Source: Amycolatopsis vancoresmycina (GTDB taxonomy: Bacteria; Actinomycetota; Actinomycetes; Mycobacteriales; Pseudonocardiaceae). From it: a stretch of DNA of 64,000 nucleotides. Each line of letters opens with the position of its first letter. Positions within the stretch are counted from its first letter, which is position 1. Below are positions 24,788 to 33,404 of this stretch, piece by piece. The stretch spans positions 248,001 through 312,000 of the forward strand of contig NZ_JNYY01000006.1 in NCBI RefSeq assembly GCF_000716785.1. Direction: 5' to 3'. A program made the translations under genes and the position numbers. Below the pieces are notes generated by a model that ran no database searches, was not told the DNA's origin, and was given only the letters and a program-made list of their open reading frames with translations.

Positions 24788-27210
24788 CGGATTTTCTGCA
24801 GCACCACCCGCGTGCTCAGCCGCGGTTCGGCGTAGGAGTGCGACGCCTCCAGGACGTACTCGCCGGCGATGTGCCGCCAGCCGTCGCGCCAGACCTCGGC
24901 CGACCTCGGCGTGATGGCGATGTCGGTCTCGACGGCCTGGCCGGGCCCGGCTTCGACGCTCGCGAAGCCGGCCAGCCACCGGTGCGGCCGGTCGCCGCGT
25001 TCGGTCGGGGCCAGGTAGAGCTGGACGACTTCGCGGCCCTTGCGCGTTCCGGTGTTGCGTACGCGGACCCGCACGCGCGCGCCGCCTTCGTCGTCCGGGT
25101 AGGCGTCGAGTTCTTCGTACACCCAGGTCGTGTAGCCCTGGCCGTGGCCGAACCAGTAGGCGGGTTGCTGCTCACCACGGGCCCAGGCGCTGTAGCCGAT
25201 GTACACGCCTTCGCCGTACTCGAGCACGCCGTCCTGAGGGGTCACGTCGGTGACCGGAGCGTCTTCGAGCTTCGCCGGCCAGGTCGTCGGGAGGCGGCCG
25301 CCGGGTTCTTCGCGGCCGAAGAGGACGTCGGCGAGTGCGTCACCGCCTGCCTGGCCGGGGAACCACGTGAGCAGCACCGCGGCGACCTCGGCACGCCACG
25401 GCAGCTCCACCGGGGAACCGGCGTTGACGACCACGACGGTGTTCGGGTTGGCCCGCGCGACCCGCGTGACGAGCTCGTCCTGGCGTCCGGGCAGCGCGAG
25501 CGACGTCCGGTCGAAGCCTTCGCTCTCGACCTCGGCGGTGGTGCCGACCACGACCACGGCGACCTCGGATTTCGCCGCCAGGGCCACGGCTTCCTCGAGG
25601 GCGGCGTCCGGGTCGAGCACCGGGCCGCGGTGGCCGAGGGCGAAGGTGACCCAGGCGAAGGTGCCGCGGGCGAACTCGGCCATCTCGGACGGGATCCAGT
25701 ACGTCAGGCTGACGTCGACCGGCTCGCCCGCGGTCAGTTCGATCTCCCGCCGCTGCTCGTGGACCTGCATGATCGACGTGAAGATGTCCCCGCCCTCCGG
25801 CAGGTTCACGCCGTCGAAGAGGGTCTGGCCGTCGACGGTCAGGCGGAGGTCGCCGGGCCCGGTGACGCCGAAGGTGTGCGTCCCGCCGCGGTCCGGGAGG
25901 AACGTGCCGGCGATCTCGACCGAGGCGAGGGTGGCGATGTCGAGCCCGGCTGGCAGTTCGCCGATCCAGTCGATCCTGGCCTGGCGCAGGGGAAACTCGG
26001 CGAGTTCGGTGCCGTCGGCGGCCCGGGCCGTCGCGCGGAGCCGGAAACTGTCGGTGGCGGCCGGTAACGTCGTTCGCGGATCGGCACCGGGCGCGTAACC
26101 GAGCTCGGTGCCCGGGGGAACGGCCGCTTTCAGGCCGTCGAGAGGGGAGACGACGTGGTCGGGGAACACGGTGGCACTGCCACCGCCGAGGATCTTCGGG
26201 TCGGCGGCGAGCGCGCCGATGAGCGCGATGCTTTCCGGCTCTCGCAGCGGAAGCACGCCGGTTTCGTTGCTGAGCAGCACGAACGACCGGTGCGCGACCT
26301 CGCGCGCGACCGCGTCACCGTCCACATCGGACTGCTCGGGCGCGGGGGTGTCGCCGAGCGCGCCGGCCCGGTGGGCCAGCAGGAGCACGCGGCGGACCAT
26401 GGTGTCGACGACGGCTTCGTCGACTTCGCCGCCGCGAACGGCTTCGGCGAGCTGTTCCCCGAACACCGTGCGGGGGCCGGGCATGGCGACGTCGAGGCCG
26501 CCGTTGGCGGAGGCGACGGTGTCGCGCGCGGCCAGCCAGTCGGAGACGACGAACCCGTCGAAGCCCCATTCGTCGCGCAGCACGCCGTTGAGCAGCTCGG
26601 CGTGCTGGGTCATCGTGACGCCGTTGACGCTGTTGTAGGCGGCCATGATCCCCCACGGCTTCGCCCGCCGGACGATGAGTTCGAAGGGCGCGAGGTAGAG
26701 CTCGCGCAGCGCGCGCTCGCCGACGTGCACGTCGGCGGTGAAGCGTTCGGTCTCGAAGTCGTTGGCGACGAAGTGCTTGACCGTGACGGCGACCCCGCCG
26801 TCCTGCACGCCGGTGACGTAGCCGGCGCCGATCATCCCGGTGAGGAGCGGATCTTCGGAGTAGCACTCGAAGTGCCGGCCGCCCAGCGGCGACCGGTGGA
26901 GGTTGACGGTGGGCGCGAGCAGCACGTGCACGCCCTTGCGCCGGGCCTCCTGCGCGAGCAGGCGGCCGGCCTCGACCGCCAGCCGCGGGTCCCAGCTCGC
27001 GGCGAGCGCGGTCGGGCTGGGCAGGGTCACCGAGGGGTCGTCCGGGCTCCACCGCGTCCCGCGGACGCCGACCGGGCCATCGGAGAGGACCAGGGACGCG
27101 AGCCCGATCCGGGGCAGCGCGGGCAGGGACCAGACGTCCTGGCCGGCGAGCAGGCTCGCCTTCGTGTCCAGGTCGAGCTCGGCCAGCAGCGCGTCGACGT
27201 CGAAGCTCAT
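24784..27210 (-). CDS. GH3 beta-glucosidase with PA14 insertion
   Basis: An 808-residue glycoside hydrolase family 3 enzyme. The (beta/alpha)8 domain contains VKHFVANDFETERF and the nucleophile D224 in GFDGFVVSDWLAARD. The second alpha/beta domain is split by a PA14-like insertion (about 390-520, with RGGTHTFGVTGPGDLRLTVD), as in plant-polysaccharide and macrolide glucosidases. A fibronectin-III-like tail ends the protein. There is no signal peptide, so it probably acts in the cytoplasm on imported oligosaccharides or glycosides. ATG 27210 is preferred over GTG 27216 because GGAGGG precedes it. It is divergent from a TetR gene. Confidence 0.93.
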   Translation of the reverse strand: MSFDVDALLAELDLDTKASLLAGQDVWSLPALPRIGLASLVLSDGPVGVRGTRWSPDDPSVTLPSPTALAASWDPRLAVEAGRLLAQEARRKGVHVLLAPTVNLHRSPLGGRHFECYSEDPLLTGMIGAGYVTGVQDGGVAVTVKHFVANDFETERFTADVHVGERALRELYLAPFELIVRRAKPWGIMAAYNSVNGVTMTQHAELLNGVLRDEWGFDGFVVSDWLAARDTVASANGGLDVAMPGPRTVFGEQLAEAVRGGEVDEAVVDTMVRRVLLLAHRAGALGDTPAPEQSDVDGDAVAREVAHRSFVLLSNETGVLPLREPESIALIGALAADPKILGGGSATVFPDHVVSPLDGLKAAVPPGTELGYAPGADPRTTLPAATDSFRLRATARAADGTELAEFPLRQARIDWIGELPAGLDIATLASVEIAGTFLPDRGGTHTFGVTGPGDLRLTVDGQTLFDGVNLPEGGDIFTSIMQVHEQRREIELTAGEPVDVSLTYWIPSEMAEFARGTFAWVTFALGHRGPVLDPDAALEEAVALAAKSEVAVVVVGTTAEVESEGFDRTSLALPGRQDELVTRVARANPNTVVVVNAGSPVELPWRAEVAAVLLTWFPGQAGGDALADVLFGREEPGGRLPTTWPAKLEDAPVTDVTPQDGVLEYGEGVYIGYSAWARGEQQPAYWFGHGQGYTTWVYEELDAYPDDEGGARVRVRVRNTGTRKGREVVQLYLAPTERGDRPHRWLAGFASVEAGPGQAVETDIAITPRSAEVWRDGWRHIAGEYVLEASHSYAEPRLSTRVVLQKIR

Positions 27211-27242
27211 GCGCACCCTCCGCGGTCCGTCCTGTCGCCACC

Positions 27243-27260
27243 CTACCTGGCGGTGGGTAG
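27243..27260. promoter_or_regulatory. Possible TetR operator in the glucosidase/TetR spacer
   Basis: CTACC and GGTAG form an inverted repeat with an 8-base spacer in the 95-base gap between divergent starts (27210 and 27306). An overlapping CGCCA/TGGCG pair is also present. The size is right for a TetR dimer site, but the arms are short. Confidence 0.35.
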
Positions 27261-27305
27261 TGAACGTTATGGTTCCGTGACGGCTTGTCCCGTAGGCTCG
27301 GGATC

Positions 27306-27887
27306 ATGACCCGGGCCAGGGGCGCCGACCGCCGAGCGAGCATCGTCCGAGCGGCGTTCGAGGTGATCGCCGAGCGCGGCTATCGCGGCACTTCGCTGGC
27401 CGCGGTCGCCGAGCGCGTGGGGCTGACCCAGCAGGGGCTGATGCACTACTTCCCCACCAAGGAGGACCTGCTGACGGCGGTGCTGGAGACCCGGGACGAG
27501 TGGGACCTGCTGCACTTCGGCCACGCGCCGCCGGGCGACCCGTCGGCGATGACGGTGAACCAGCTGGCGGACCTGGTCGACTACAACGCGACGCGGCCGG
27601 GCATCGTCCAGACGTACACGGTGCTGTCGGCGGACAGCGTCACGGAGGACCACCCGGCACGGGAGTACTTCCGCGACCGCTACGCCCGGGTCCGCACGGG
27701 CATGGCCCAGATGCTGGAGCGCCACCGCGACGAGCTGCCGCCGGGCACGACCCCGGAACAGCTGGCCCCCATCGCGGTCGCCGTCCTGGACGGCCTGCAG
27801 CTGCAGTGGCTCCTCGACCCGGCGGCGGTCGACATGCCCGCCGGGTTCCGCACGTTCCTGACGCTGCTCGGGATCAAGCCGGACTGA
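27306..27887 (+). CDS. TetR-family transcriptional regulator
   Basis: A 193-residue regulator. The N-terminal helix-turn-helix is typical: SIVRAAFEVIAERGYRGTSL followed by AERVGLTQQGLMHYFPTKED. The C-terminal ligand domain is helical. The start ATG 27306 gives a short lead into the DNA-binding domain; an upstream start at 27285 is less likely. Being divergent from the GH3 glucosidase suggests that it represses that gene in the absence of a sugar or glycoside, which is inference. Confidence 0.88.
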   Translation: MTRARGADRRASIVRAAFEVIAERGYRGTSLAAVAERVGLTQQGLMHYFPTKEDLLTAVLETRDEWDLLHFGHAPPGDPSAMTVNQLADLVDYNATRPGIVQTYTVLSADSVTEDHPAREYFRDRYARVRTGMAQMLERHRDELPPGTTPEQLAPIAVAVLDGLQLQWLLDPAAVDMPAGFRTFLTLLGIKPD

Positions 27888-27889
27888 CG

Positions 27890-28273
27890 TCAGCCCATCC
27901 CCACGCTCTGGCGCTCGACCTCGATCAGGGCGACCACCCGCTGCTGCTCCCGCGGGTACGGGCCCCCGACGTACTTCGTCGAGATCCGGTCGACGATCGC
28001 CCAGGCGGCGTCCCCCTCGAGCCACTCGGCCACCCGGCCGCGGATGATCACCGGCTCGAACGGGTTGTCCAACGGGGTCAGGGAAAGCGCGACGCGCGGG
28101 TCGCGCCGCAGGTTGCGGGCCTTGCGGGAGTCCGGGCCGGTCATGACGGCGATCCGGTCGCCCTCCGGGTCGACCCAGACCGGGACCGCGTGGGGCCCGC
28201 CGTCGGGCAGGACGGTGGCCAGGTGGCCGAGCGCGGCGGTGGCGAGGACGCGGCGGACGTCGGCTTCGAGCAT
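27890..28273 (-). CDS. PPOX-class F420-dependent oxidoreductase
   Basis: A 127-residue split-barrel flavin/F420-binding protein. RRVLATAALGHLATVLPDGG, then VPVWVDPEGDRIAVMT and a basic segment SRKARNLRRDPRVALSLT, match the F420-dependent PPOX class that is common in actinomycetes. Such enzymes reduce diverse substrates using reduced F420. It begins at ATG 28273 and is followed, 2 bases away, by the convergent TetR stop. The DHFR-like gene lies 28 bases upstream on the same strand and may be co-transcribed. Confidence 0.85.
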   Translation of the reverse strand: MLEADVRRVLATAALGHLATVLPDGGPHAVPVWVDPEGDRIAVMTGPDSRKARNLRRDPRVALSLTPLDNPFEPVIIRGRVAEWLEGDAAWAIVDRISTKYVGGPYPREQQRVVALIEVERQSVGMG

Positions 28274-28301
28274 GGTGGTCTTCTCCTTCGACGAGGTGTG
28301 T

Positions 28302-28889
28302 TCAGGCGACTGCGTAGTGGAGGTGGGTGACGCCGGGCGCGGGCACGGCCTCGACGAGCCGGAGCCGCACGTGCGACGGTAGCTCCCGGAAGAACGGCCG
28401 GCCGCCGCCGAGCAGCACGGGCACCTGATGGAGCACGATTTCGTCGATGAGCCCCGCCTCGAGGGCCGAGGTCAGGACGCCGCCGCCCATGAGCCCGACG
28501 TCCTTGCCGCCGGCCGCCTCGCGGGCCGCCGCGATCGCGTCCTCGATGGTGCCCACGAGGGTCTGCCGCTCGGTCAGCTCGGGCGCCGGCCGGGTGCTGA
28601 GCAGGAACAGCGGGGCGTCCGGGTGCGGGCTGCCGCCGCCGAAGCGCTCCGAATCTTCGTAGGTGTTGCGGCCGGCCACTATCGCGCCGACCCGGCCGGC
28701 GAAGGCGTCGAAGACGCGGGCGCTCGGCTCGCTGAGCTCGAAGAAGTCGAAGACCCGGCTCCGGGTGTCCCCGCCGGTGTACCAGTCGAAGAGCGTCCCG
28801 CCGTCGCCGAGCCCGCGCCCCGGACCGGCGTCGCGGCCGGTGATGTACCCGTCGACCGACACGGCGTGGGCGCTGAAGACCTTGCTCAT
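28302..28889 (-). CDS. Dihydrofolate reductase-family (RibD C-terminal) protein
   Basis: A 195-residue Rossmann-like reductase of the RibD-C/DHFR-like family. The start VFSAHAVSVDGYITG, the cofactor motif AGRNTYEDSERFGG and DVGLMGGGVLTSALEAGLID are family hallmarks. These stand-alone proteins are NADPH-dependent reductases of unknown substrate. ATG 28889 follows GGGAAGG. It is divergent from an HxlR regulator with a palindrome between them, and upstream of the PPOX gene. Confidence 0.85.
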   Translation of the reverse strand: MSKVFSAHAVSVDGYITGRDAGPGRGLGDGGTLFDWYTGGDTRSRVFDFFELSEPSARVFDAFAGRVGAIVAGRNTYEDSERFGGGSPHPDAPLFLLSTRPAPELTERQTLVGTIEDAIAAAREAAGGKDVGLMGGGVLTSALEAGLIDEIVLHQVPVLLGGGRPFFRELPSHVRLRLVEAVPAPGVTHLHYAVA

Positions 28890-28943
28890 CGCGACCTTCC
28901 CTTCTGGGTTCCTTCAGGAGACTCCAGAACCGTAGCAGCTCAA

Positions 28944-28958
28944 GTTCCTTAAGGGAAC
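28944..28958. promoter_or_regulatory. HxlR operator candidate
   Basis: GTTCCTTAAGGGAAC is a 15-bp near-perfect palindrome in the 91-base spacer between divergent starts, 22 bases before the HxlR ATG. A second, partial copy GTTCCTTCAGG lies at about 28908. Two copies between a regulator and its neighbour suggest an operator pair. Confidence 0.5.
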
Positions 28959-28980
28959 CCTGAGTGCTAACCTGGCCGTC

Positions 28981-29436
28981 ATGCAGCGCACGAACTTCAG
29001 CGAACTGGCCCCGTGCTCGATCGCGCGCACGCTCGACGTCATCGGCGAACCGTGGTCGCCGCTGATCCTCCGTGACGTGTGGGCCGGGTTCAGCCGGTTC
29101 GAGCAGCTCCAGGCCGACCTCGGCATCTCGCGCAAGGTGCTCACCGAGCGGCTCAACCACCTGGTCGACGAAGGCGTTTTGGAACGCCGCCCGTACGACC
29201 GGCGGCCGCGCCACGAGTACGTCCTGACGGAAAAGGGCACCGAACTGGTCGACATGCTGATGGTGATGACCCGCTGGGGCGACAAGTGGCTGGCGGGCGA
29301 GGCGGGGCCGCCGGTGCTCTACCGCCACCACGCGTGCGGCGAAATCAGCAGCGCCGACCTCCGCTGCGCCCATTGTGGCGAAACAATGCACGCCAACGAC
29401 GTCGACCTGCTCCCCGGTCCCGGTTCGGCCCGCTGA
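28981..29436 (+). CDS. HxlR-family regulator with C-terminal zinc-ribbon-like tail
   Basis: A 151-residue winged-helix regulator. The N-terminus CSIARTLDVIGEPWSPLILR carries the conserved HxlR cysteine and DVIG..W..L..D pattern; FEQLQADLGISRKVLTERLN is the recognition region and RRPRHEYVLTEKG the wing. The C-terminal extension has an H-x2-C and C-x2-C pattern (HHACG and CAHCGE), perhaps metal-binding. The Cys near the N-terminus may sense redox or aldehyde. It probably controls the divergent DHFR-like/PPOX pair. Confidence 0.85.
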   Translation: MQRTNFSELAPCSIARTLDVIGEPWSPLILRDVWAGFSRFEQLQADLGISRKVLTERLNHLVDEGVLERRPYDRRPRHEYVLTEKGTELVDMLMVMTRWGDKWLAGEAGPPVLYRHHACGEISSADLRCAHCGETMHANDVDLLPGPGSAR

Positions 29437-29487
29437 CCGCCGAATCGGCCGATTGTCCTCCGGTGTCCCAGCGGGAACGATGGCGCG

Positions 29488-29826
29488 GTGGAACTCACCA
29501 TCGAAACCACCGAATCCGAGCTTCGCTCGCTGCGTGATTGGCTGGCGGCGGAAGACGAACTGCGGTCGACGCGGGTGAATTGGAAACCGGCCGAGCAGCG
29601 GCCGGGTGAAATGGGCGCGGTGGCCGACGTGCTCGTGGTGGCACTGGGCGCGGGCGGGGCGGGCACCGTCGTGGCGAATTCGATCGCCACGTGGATCAAG
29701 CACCGCTCGCGCGATCTCAAGCTGAAGATCACCACGAAGGATCGGATTGTCGAAATCGAGGCCGGAAACGTGCAAGATCCCGCGGAGATAGTCACGGCGA
29801 TCACCCGGCTGCTGCCACCGGAATGA
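29488..29826 (+). CDS. EACC1-type effector-associated component
   Basis: A 112-residue protein. An N-terminal strand-helix-strand (LTIETTESELRSLRDWLAAE) leads to a hydrophobic glycine-rich helix (VLVVALGAGGAGTVVANSIA), a WIKHR motif and a C-terminal strand pair KLKITTKDRIVEIEAG. This is the pattern of EACC1, a small constant partner found beside diverse effectors, often caspases, in actinobacterial conflict systems. The hydrophobic helix could insert in a membrane. The start is GTG 29488; the stop overlaps the next ATG as ATGA, so it is made together with the caspase protein. It is likely an adaptor or regulator, which is inference from the family. Confidence 0.85.
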   Translation: MELTIETTESELRSLRDWLAAEDELRSTRVNWKPAEQRPGEMGAVADVLVVALGAGGAGTVVANSIATWIKHRSRDLKLKITTKDRIVEIEAGNVQDPAEIVTAITRLLPPE

Positions 29827-31790
29827 GCGACTCACTGCCCGACCCGAAGCGGTCGCGGGCGATTCTGATCGGCGTCGACAGCACCCCGAGGCACCCGGGG
29901 CTCACGCCGCTCCCCACCGTCCGCAACAACGTCGCCGACCTGGCCGCCGTCCTCACCGATCCGGACGTCTGGGGCCTCGACGCCGCCAACTGCGTGGTGC
30001 CGTCGAACGTGGCGGACGCCCGCAAGCTCGCTTCGACGCTCGAACGGGTCGCCGGGGAGGCGACGGACACCCTGGTCGTCTACTTCGCCGGGCACGGCTT
30101 GCCGGACACCGACGACGGGGAACTGATCCTCGCCGTCGGAGACATGACCGACGAATCACCGAAGTTCACCGGCCTGCGGTACGCGTGGGTGCGCGAGGCC
30201 GTCCGCCGCGCCCCCGCCCGGCGGCTGATCGTCGTGCTCGACTGCTGTTTCAGCGGCCGGGCCCTGCACACGATGTCCGATCCGGCCTCGGTGGTCGCCG
30301 GCCAGCTGGAGATCGACGGCACCTACGTCCTGACGTCTTCGCCGCGGAACAGCCCGTCGATGGCCCCGCCGGGAGCGCGCCACACGGCGTTCACCGGCTC
30401 GCTCGTCGAAGTGCTCGGCCAGGGGATCGCGGACGGCCCGGAACGGCTGCGGATGACCGACATCTACGACCGGGTCCTCCGCGACATGGTGATCGGCGGT
30501 TTTCCCCGGCCGCAGCAGCTGGGGACCAACCGGGTCGGGCACCTCGAGCTGGTCCGGAACCGCGCGTGGCAGTCGCCGCCGCCACCCCCGCCTCCGGTCC
30601 GCCGGCCGGCACCGTCGAAGCCCGCCCGGCCCGCGGTCTTCGACGAGATCGCGGAAACGACGGCGGCGATCCGCCGGAGCATCGGCACCGCGCACGGCGA
30701 CGACGTCCTGCGGATCACCGGCGGCGGGCCGCTCCAGGACCTGGCCGAGGCCATGCGGCGGCAGTTCGGCGACGGCGCGAAGACGGCCGCGCTGCTGACC
30801 GGCGAAATCCTCTCGGAAGCGGTGCGTGAGGTCGAGTCCGGCGCCGAGCCCGCGGCGTTGCTGCGTGACCTCGAACGGTGCGTGGCCGGCCTGCGCCGTC
30901 CCCTGTCGGCCATGGCCACGCCGGTGCACACGGCAGCCGGCCTCGAAACCGTGCTCCGCACCGCGCTCGGGCACGACGAGGTCGCCGCGACGACGGCGGC
31001 CGCGATCCACCGGGCGGGTCCCGGCAACGTCGAGGTCGGCCTCGCCACCGGCGGCACGCCGAGGATGGAACTGACGAGCAGGCTCACCTTCACGTCCAAG
31101 CTGATCGCCCCCAACGCCGCCGCCACCCCGGTGATCCTGGACGATCCCGTGGTTCTCCTGTCAGAGACCAAGGACGTCGACACGCGGTCGATCGGCCGCG
31201 CCGCGACCCCGCGGGAACGCCGTCCACTGCTGGTCGTCGCGCCGTGGATCGCCCCCTACCTGGTGAAACGGCTGATGTTCCTGGCGGCCCAGGTCGTGGT
31301 GATCTTCCCGGCGCAGGCGCCCGTCGCGGCGGCGACCCTGGCCGGGCTGGCGAAGCTGACCGGGACCGGCGTCGGCGACGCCCGTCCCGGGCGCGCGCAC
31401 CGCGTGCTGGTGACGGCGTCGACGACGACCGTGATGGCGGGGAACGCGCCCGAACTCGCCGACACCGGACGAGCCGTCGTGCGGGTGGAACCGGCGGTGG
31501 TACCGATCGCCGTGCGAGCGCTGGCGATCGCGAGCGCCGTCTCGAACGGCGGTGTCGTGCCGGGCGCGGGCACCGCACTGTCGGCCGTGCGCACCCATCT
31601 GGCCGGCGACGGACCGGCGGGACGGATCCTGCACCGGTCCCTCGGCAGCCCCTGCCTCGAGATCATGCGGAACACGCACACCCGCGCGGACGCGGTGCCG
31701 CCGGCGATCGGCGACCCGCTGGCGACCGTCGAAGGCGGGCTCAGGCACGCGATCGCCACCGTGGCGCGGTTCTTGACGCGCCACGGGTGA
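29823..31790 (+). CDS. Caspase-like protease fused to a GroEL/HSP60-like chaperonin domain
   Basis: A 655-residue protein. Residues 1-245 are a caspase/metacaspase domain: RAILIGVDSTP strand, catalytic H91 in VVYFAGHG and C141/C142 in VVLDCCFSGRA. A linker with seven prolines (252-258) follows. Residues 275-655 resemble GroEL throughout: QFGDGAKTAALLTGEIL aligns with the ATP motif GDGTTTATVLAQAI, PVILDDPVVLLSETKD and RPLLVVAPWI with the apical domain, and SNGGVVPGAGTALSAV with EEGVVAGGGVALIRV. The equatorial N-terminal part is shortened, and the position of GroEL D398 appears to be Arg. ATP hydrolysis is therefore probably impaired, and the module may sense or scaffold. It is coupled by ATGA to EACC1. 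It is probably a regulated death or defence protease. Caspase assignment is strong; chaperonin homology is by eye. Confidence 0.85.
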   Translation: MSDSLPDPKRSRAILIGVDSTPRHPGLTPLPTVRNNVADLAAVLTDPDVWGLDAANCVVPSNVADARKLASTLERVAGEATDTLVVYFAGHGLPDTDDGELILAVGDMTDESPKFTGLRYAWVREAVRRAPARRLIVVLDCCFSGRALHTMSDPASVVAGQLEIDGTYVLTSSPRNSPSMAPPGARHTAFTGSLVEVLGQGIADGPERLRMTDIYDRVLRDMVIGGFPRPQQLGTNRVGHLELVRNRAWQSPPPPPPPVRRPAPSKPARPAVFDEIAETTAAIRRSIGTAHGDDVLRITGGGPLQDLAEAMRRQFGDGAKTAALLTGEILSEAVREVESGAEPAALLRDLERCVAGLRRPLSAMATPVHTAAGLETVLRTALGHDEVAATTAAAIHRAGPGNVEVGLATGGTPRMELTSRLTFTSKLIAPNAAATPVILDDPVVLLSETKDVDTRSIGRAATPRERRPLLVVAPWIAPYLVKRLMFLAAQVVVIFPAQAPVAAATLAGLAKLTGTGVGDARPGRAHRVLVTASTTTVMAGNAPELADTGRAVVRVEPAVVPIAVRALAIASAVSNGGVVPGAGTALSAVRTHLAGDGPAGRILHRSLGSPCLEIMRNTHTRADAVPPAIGDPLATVEGGLRHAIATVARFLTRHG

Positions 31791-31794
31791 GCCG

Positions 31795-32436
31795 TCACTC
31801 CCGTTTGGTGCCGCACGACGGGCAGAACCGGGCCTCCGCGCTGACCTGCGCCCCGCAGTGGGAACAGTAGATCTTGACCACGGGCGGGCCGGCCGGGACC
31901 GGCTGCGGCGGCCCGGCGGGCACGCCCGCCGCGAACGGCGGGGCGAAGACCGGCTGGCCGTACGGTGGCTGCCCGGGCGGCAGCAGCTGCGGCGGGGCCG
32001 GCGCGGGCCCACCGCGTTCCGCGAGCTGGTGCGCGGCCTCGGTGAGGAACTCCTCGGACTGGAGCAGCGCGTCGTCGTGCAGCCCGGTCTGCCGGATGTC
32101 CCGCCACAGCTGGCCGAGTTTGACCTTCCAGGTCAGCTGCTCGGTGCCGACCGGGATGCCGAAGACGCCCGCCGACAGCCGGACCATCGTGGTGCCCGCC
32201 TGCGGCACCAGCTCGATCTTCAGCGCGCCCCGGTGCTGCCCGATCGGCCGGAACGACCGCTCGTGGATGCTGATTTCCCAGCTGGGCGGCAGGTAGTAGC
32301 CGTAGTTCATCATCATGCGCGGCTGCCCGGCGACTTCGCGTTCGGGGCCGGCGAAGTGGTTCATGATCCGGTGCGCGACCGGGGTGAGATCGGGGAGCGC
32401 CACCGACACGATGCGCTCGGTCTTGAGCAGGTTCAT
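31795..32436 (-). CDS. Zinc-ribbon protein partner of an M48 protease
   Basis: A 213-residue protein. An N-terminal globular domain of about 130 residues (LPDLTPVAHRIMNHFAG, then a strand-rich segment WEISIHERSFRPIG) is followed by a Pro/Gly-rich linker and a C-terminal double-CxxC zinc ribbon (IYCSHCGAQ and FCPSCGT). I do not recognise the N-terminal domain. The start ATG 32436 overlaps the stop of the M48 gene as ATGA. Its stop lies 4 bases from the convergent caspase-chaperonin stop. It is probably an accessory of the protease. Confidence 0.65.
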   Translation of the reverse strand: MNLLKTERIVSVALPDLTPVAHRIMNHFAGPEREVAGQPRMMMNYGYYLPPSWEISIHERSFRPIGQHRGALKIELVPQAGTTMVRLSAGVFGIPVGTEQLTWKVKLGQLWRDIRQTGLHDDALLQSEEFLTEAAHQLAERGGPAPAPPQLLPPGQPPYGQPVFAPPFAAGVPAGPPQPVPAGPPVVKIYCSHCGAQVSAEARFCPSCGTKRE

Positions 32437-33404
32437 TCGGCTCGGCCTTCCAGCGCGGCAGGGGTGGACCGCGCTTCCAGCACGGGTGTGACGGGGGTGC
32501 CGCAGGCCTGGCAGAACCGCCAGTCCGGCCGGATCTGCACGTGGCAGTGCGCGCACCTCGCGCCGGCCAGCTGCCGCCGTTCGTCCATCGCGCCGGTGAG
32601 AATGCGGAACGAGTCCGACTTCGTCCAGTCCTGCAGGTATTTGACCCTGGCGATCGGCACCGGGTGGGTGCTCATCGACCGGGTCTCGTAGTTGATGAGT
32701 TTGTTCCACACCGAGTTGGATTTGAAGGCGTCGAACTCGTGCGTCTGCGCCTCGAACTCCTCGATGTCGACGTCACCCGGCAGCCATTTCGGGATCCCGA
32801 CCATGTGAAAGATCGCGCGCCGCATCGCGTCCGGTCCGCCGGTGCACATCGCGGCGGCGCGATCCGCGGACAACTCGCTCTTCCGCTGCCAATTCAGCAG
32901 GGTTTCCTGCAATGCGAGCATGGCCACGCCGCTCACCTGCTTGACCCCCGGGATCATCGACACGAGCGTCACGCCGCCCAGTCCCGCGAGCTGGGCCATC
33001 TGCCGGTAGAGCACGTGGTCGAACGCGATGTGGCCGCACTCGTGCGCGATCACCGCCCGGACCTCCTGCTCGTCGAGGCACTCGAGGAGTTCGCTGTACA
33101 GCACGATCATCGGCTGTTCCCGGCCGATCGTCATGGCGTTCGGCTGGCCGGCCATCAGGTACATCTCGGGCACGGCGATGCCCAGCGCGTCGCAGATCGG
33201 CGGCAGCATCCGGTAGTACTCGGGCAGCTGCCGCGGGCCGAGCCGGACGGCGTTCGACAACAGGAAATGCCGCCACACCTTGTCCGAATACACCTTGCTG
33301 TAGGCGGCAACGGCGGTCTGGAGCAGCGGCACGGCTTCCAGTGCGGAACGGGCCGTGCGGTCCATCGGGTGCATGAGATCGCGGAGCTGGAAGTTGACCG
33401 CCAT
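32433..33404 (-). CDS. M48-family metalloprotease with C-terminal zinc ribbon
   Basis: A 323-residue peptidase. The zinc motif HECGH is at 121-125, with the third ligand expected in the conserved helix around KSELSADRAAAM. Hydrophobic segments near FLLSNAVRL and LGGVTLVSMIPGV may be membrane-associated. The C-terminus has an extra zinc ribbon (CAHCHVQIRPDWRFCQACG), which matches the one on the next gene's product, suggesting that the two share a partner. The start ATG 33404 was chosen from family length; the frame extends upstream. A 198-base promoter region lies before it. HtpX-like proteases degrade damaged membrane proteins; the role here is unknown. Confidence 0.85.
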   Translation of the reverse strand: MAVNFQLRDLMHPMDRTARSALEAVPLLQTAVAAYSKVYSDKVWRHFLLSNAVRLGPRQLPEYYRMLPPICDALGIAVPEMYLMAGQPNAMTIGREQPMIVLYSELLECLDEQEVRAVIAHECGHIAFDHVLYRQMAQLAGLGGVTLVSMIPGVKQVSGVAMLALQETLLNWQRKSELSADRAAAMCTGGPDAMRRAIFHMVGIPKWLPGDVDIEEFEAQTHEFDAFKSNSVWNKLINYETRSMSTHPVPIARVKYLQDWTKSDSFRILTGAMDERRQLAGARCAHCHVQIRPDWRFCQACGTPVTPVLEARSTPAALEGRAE

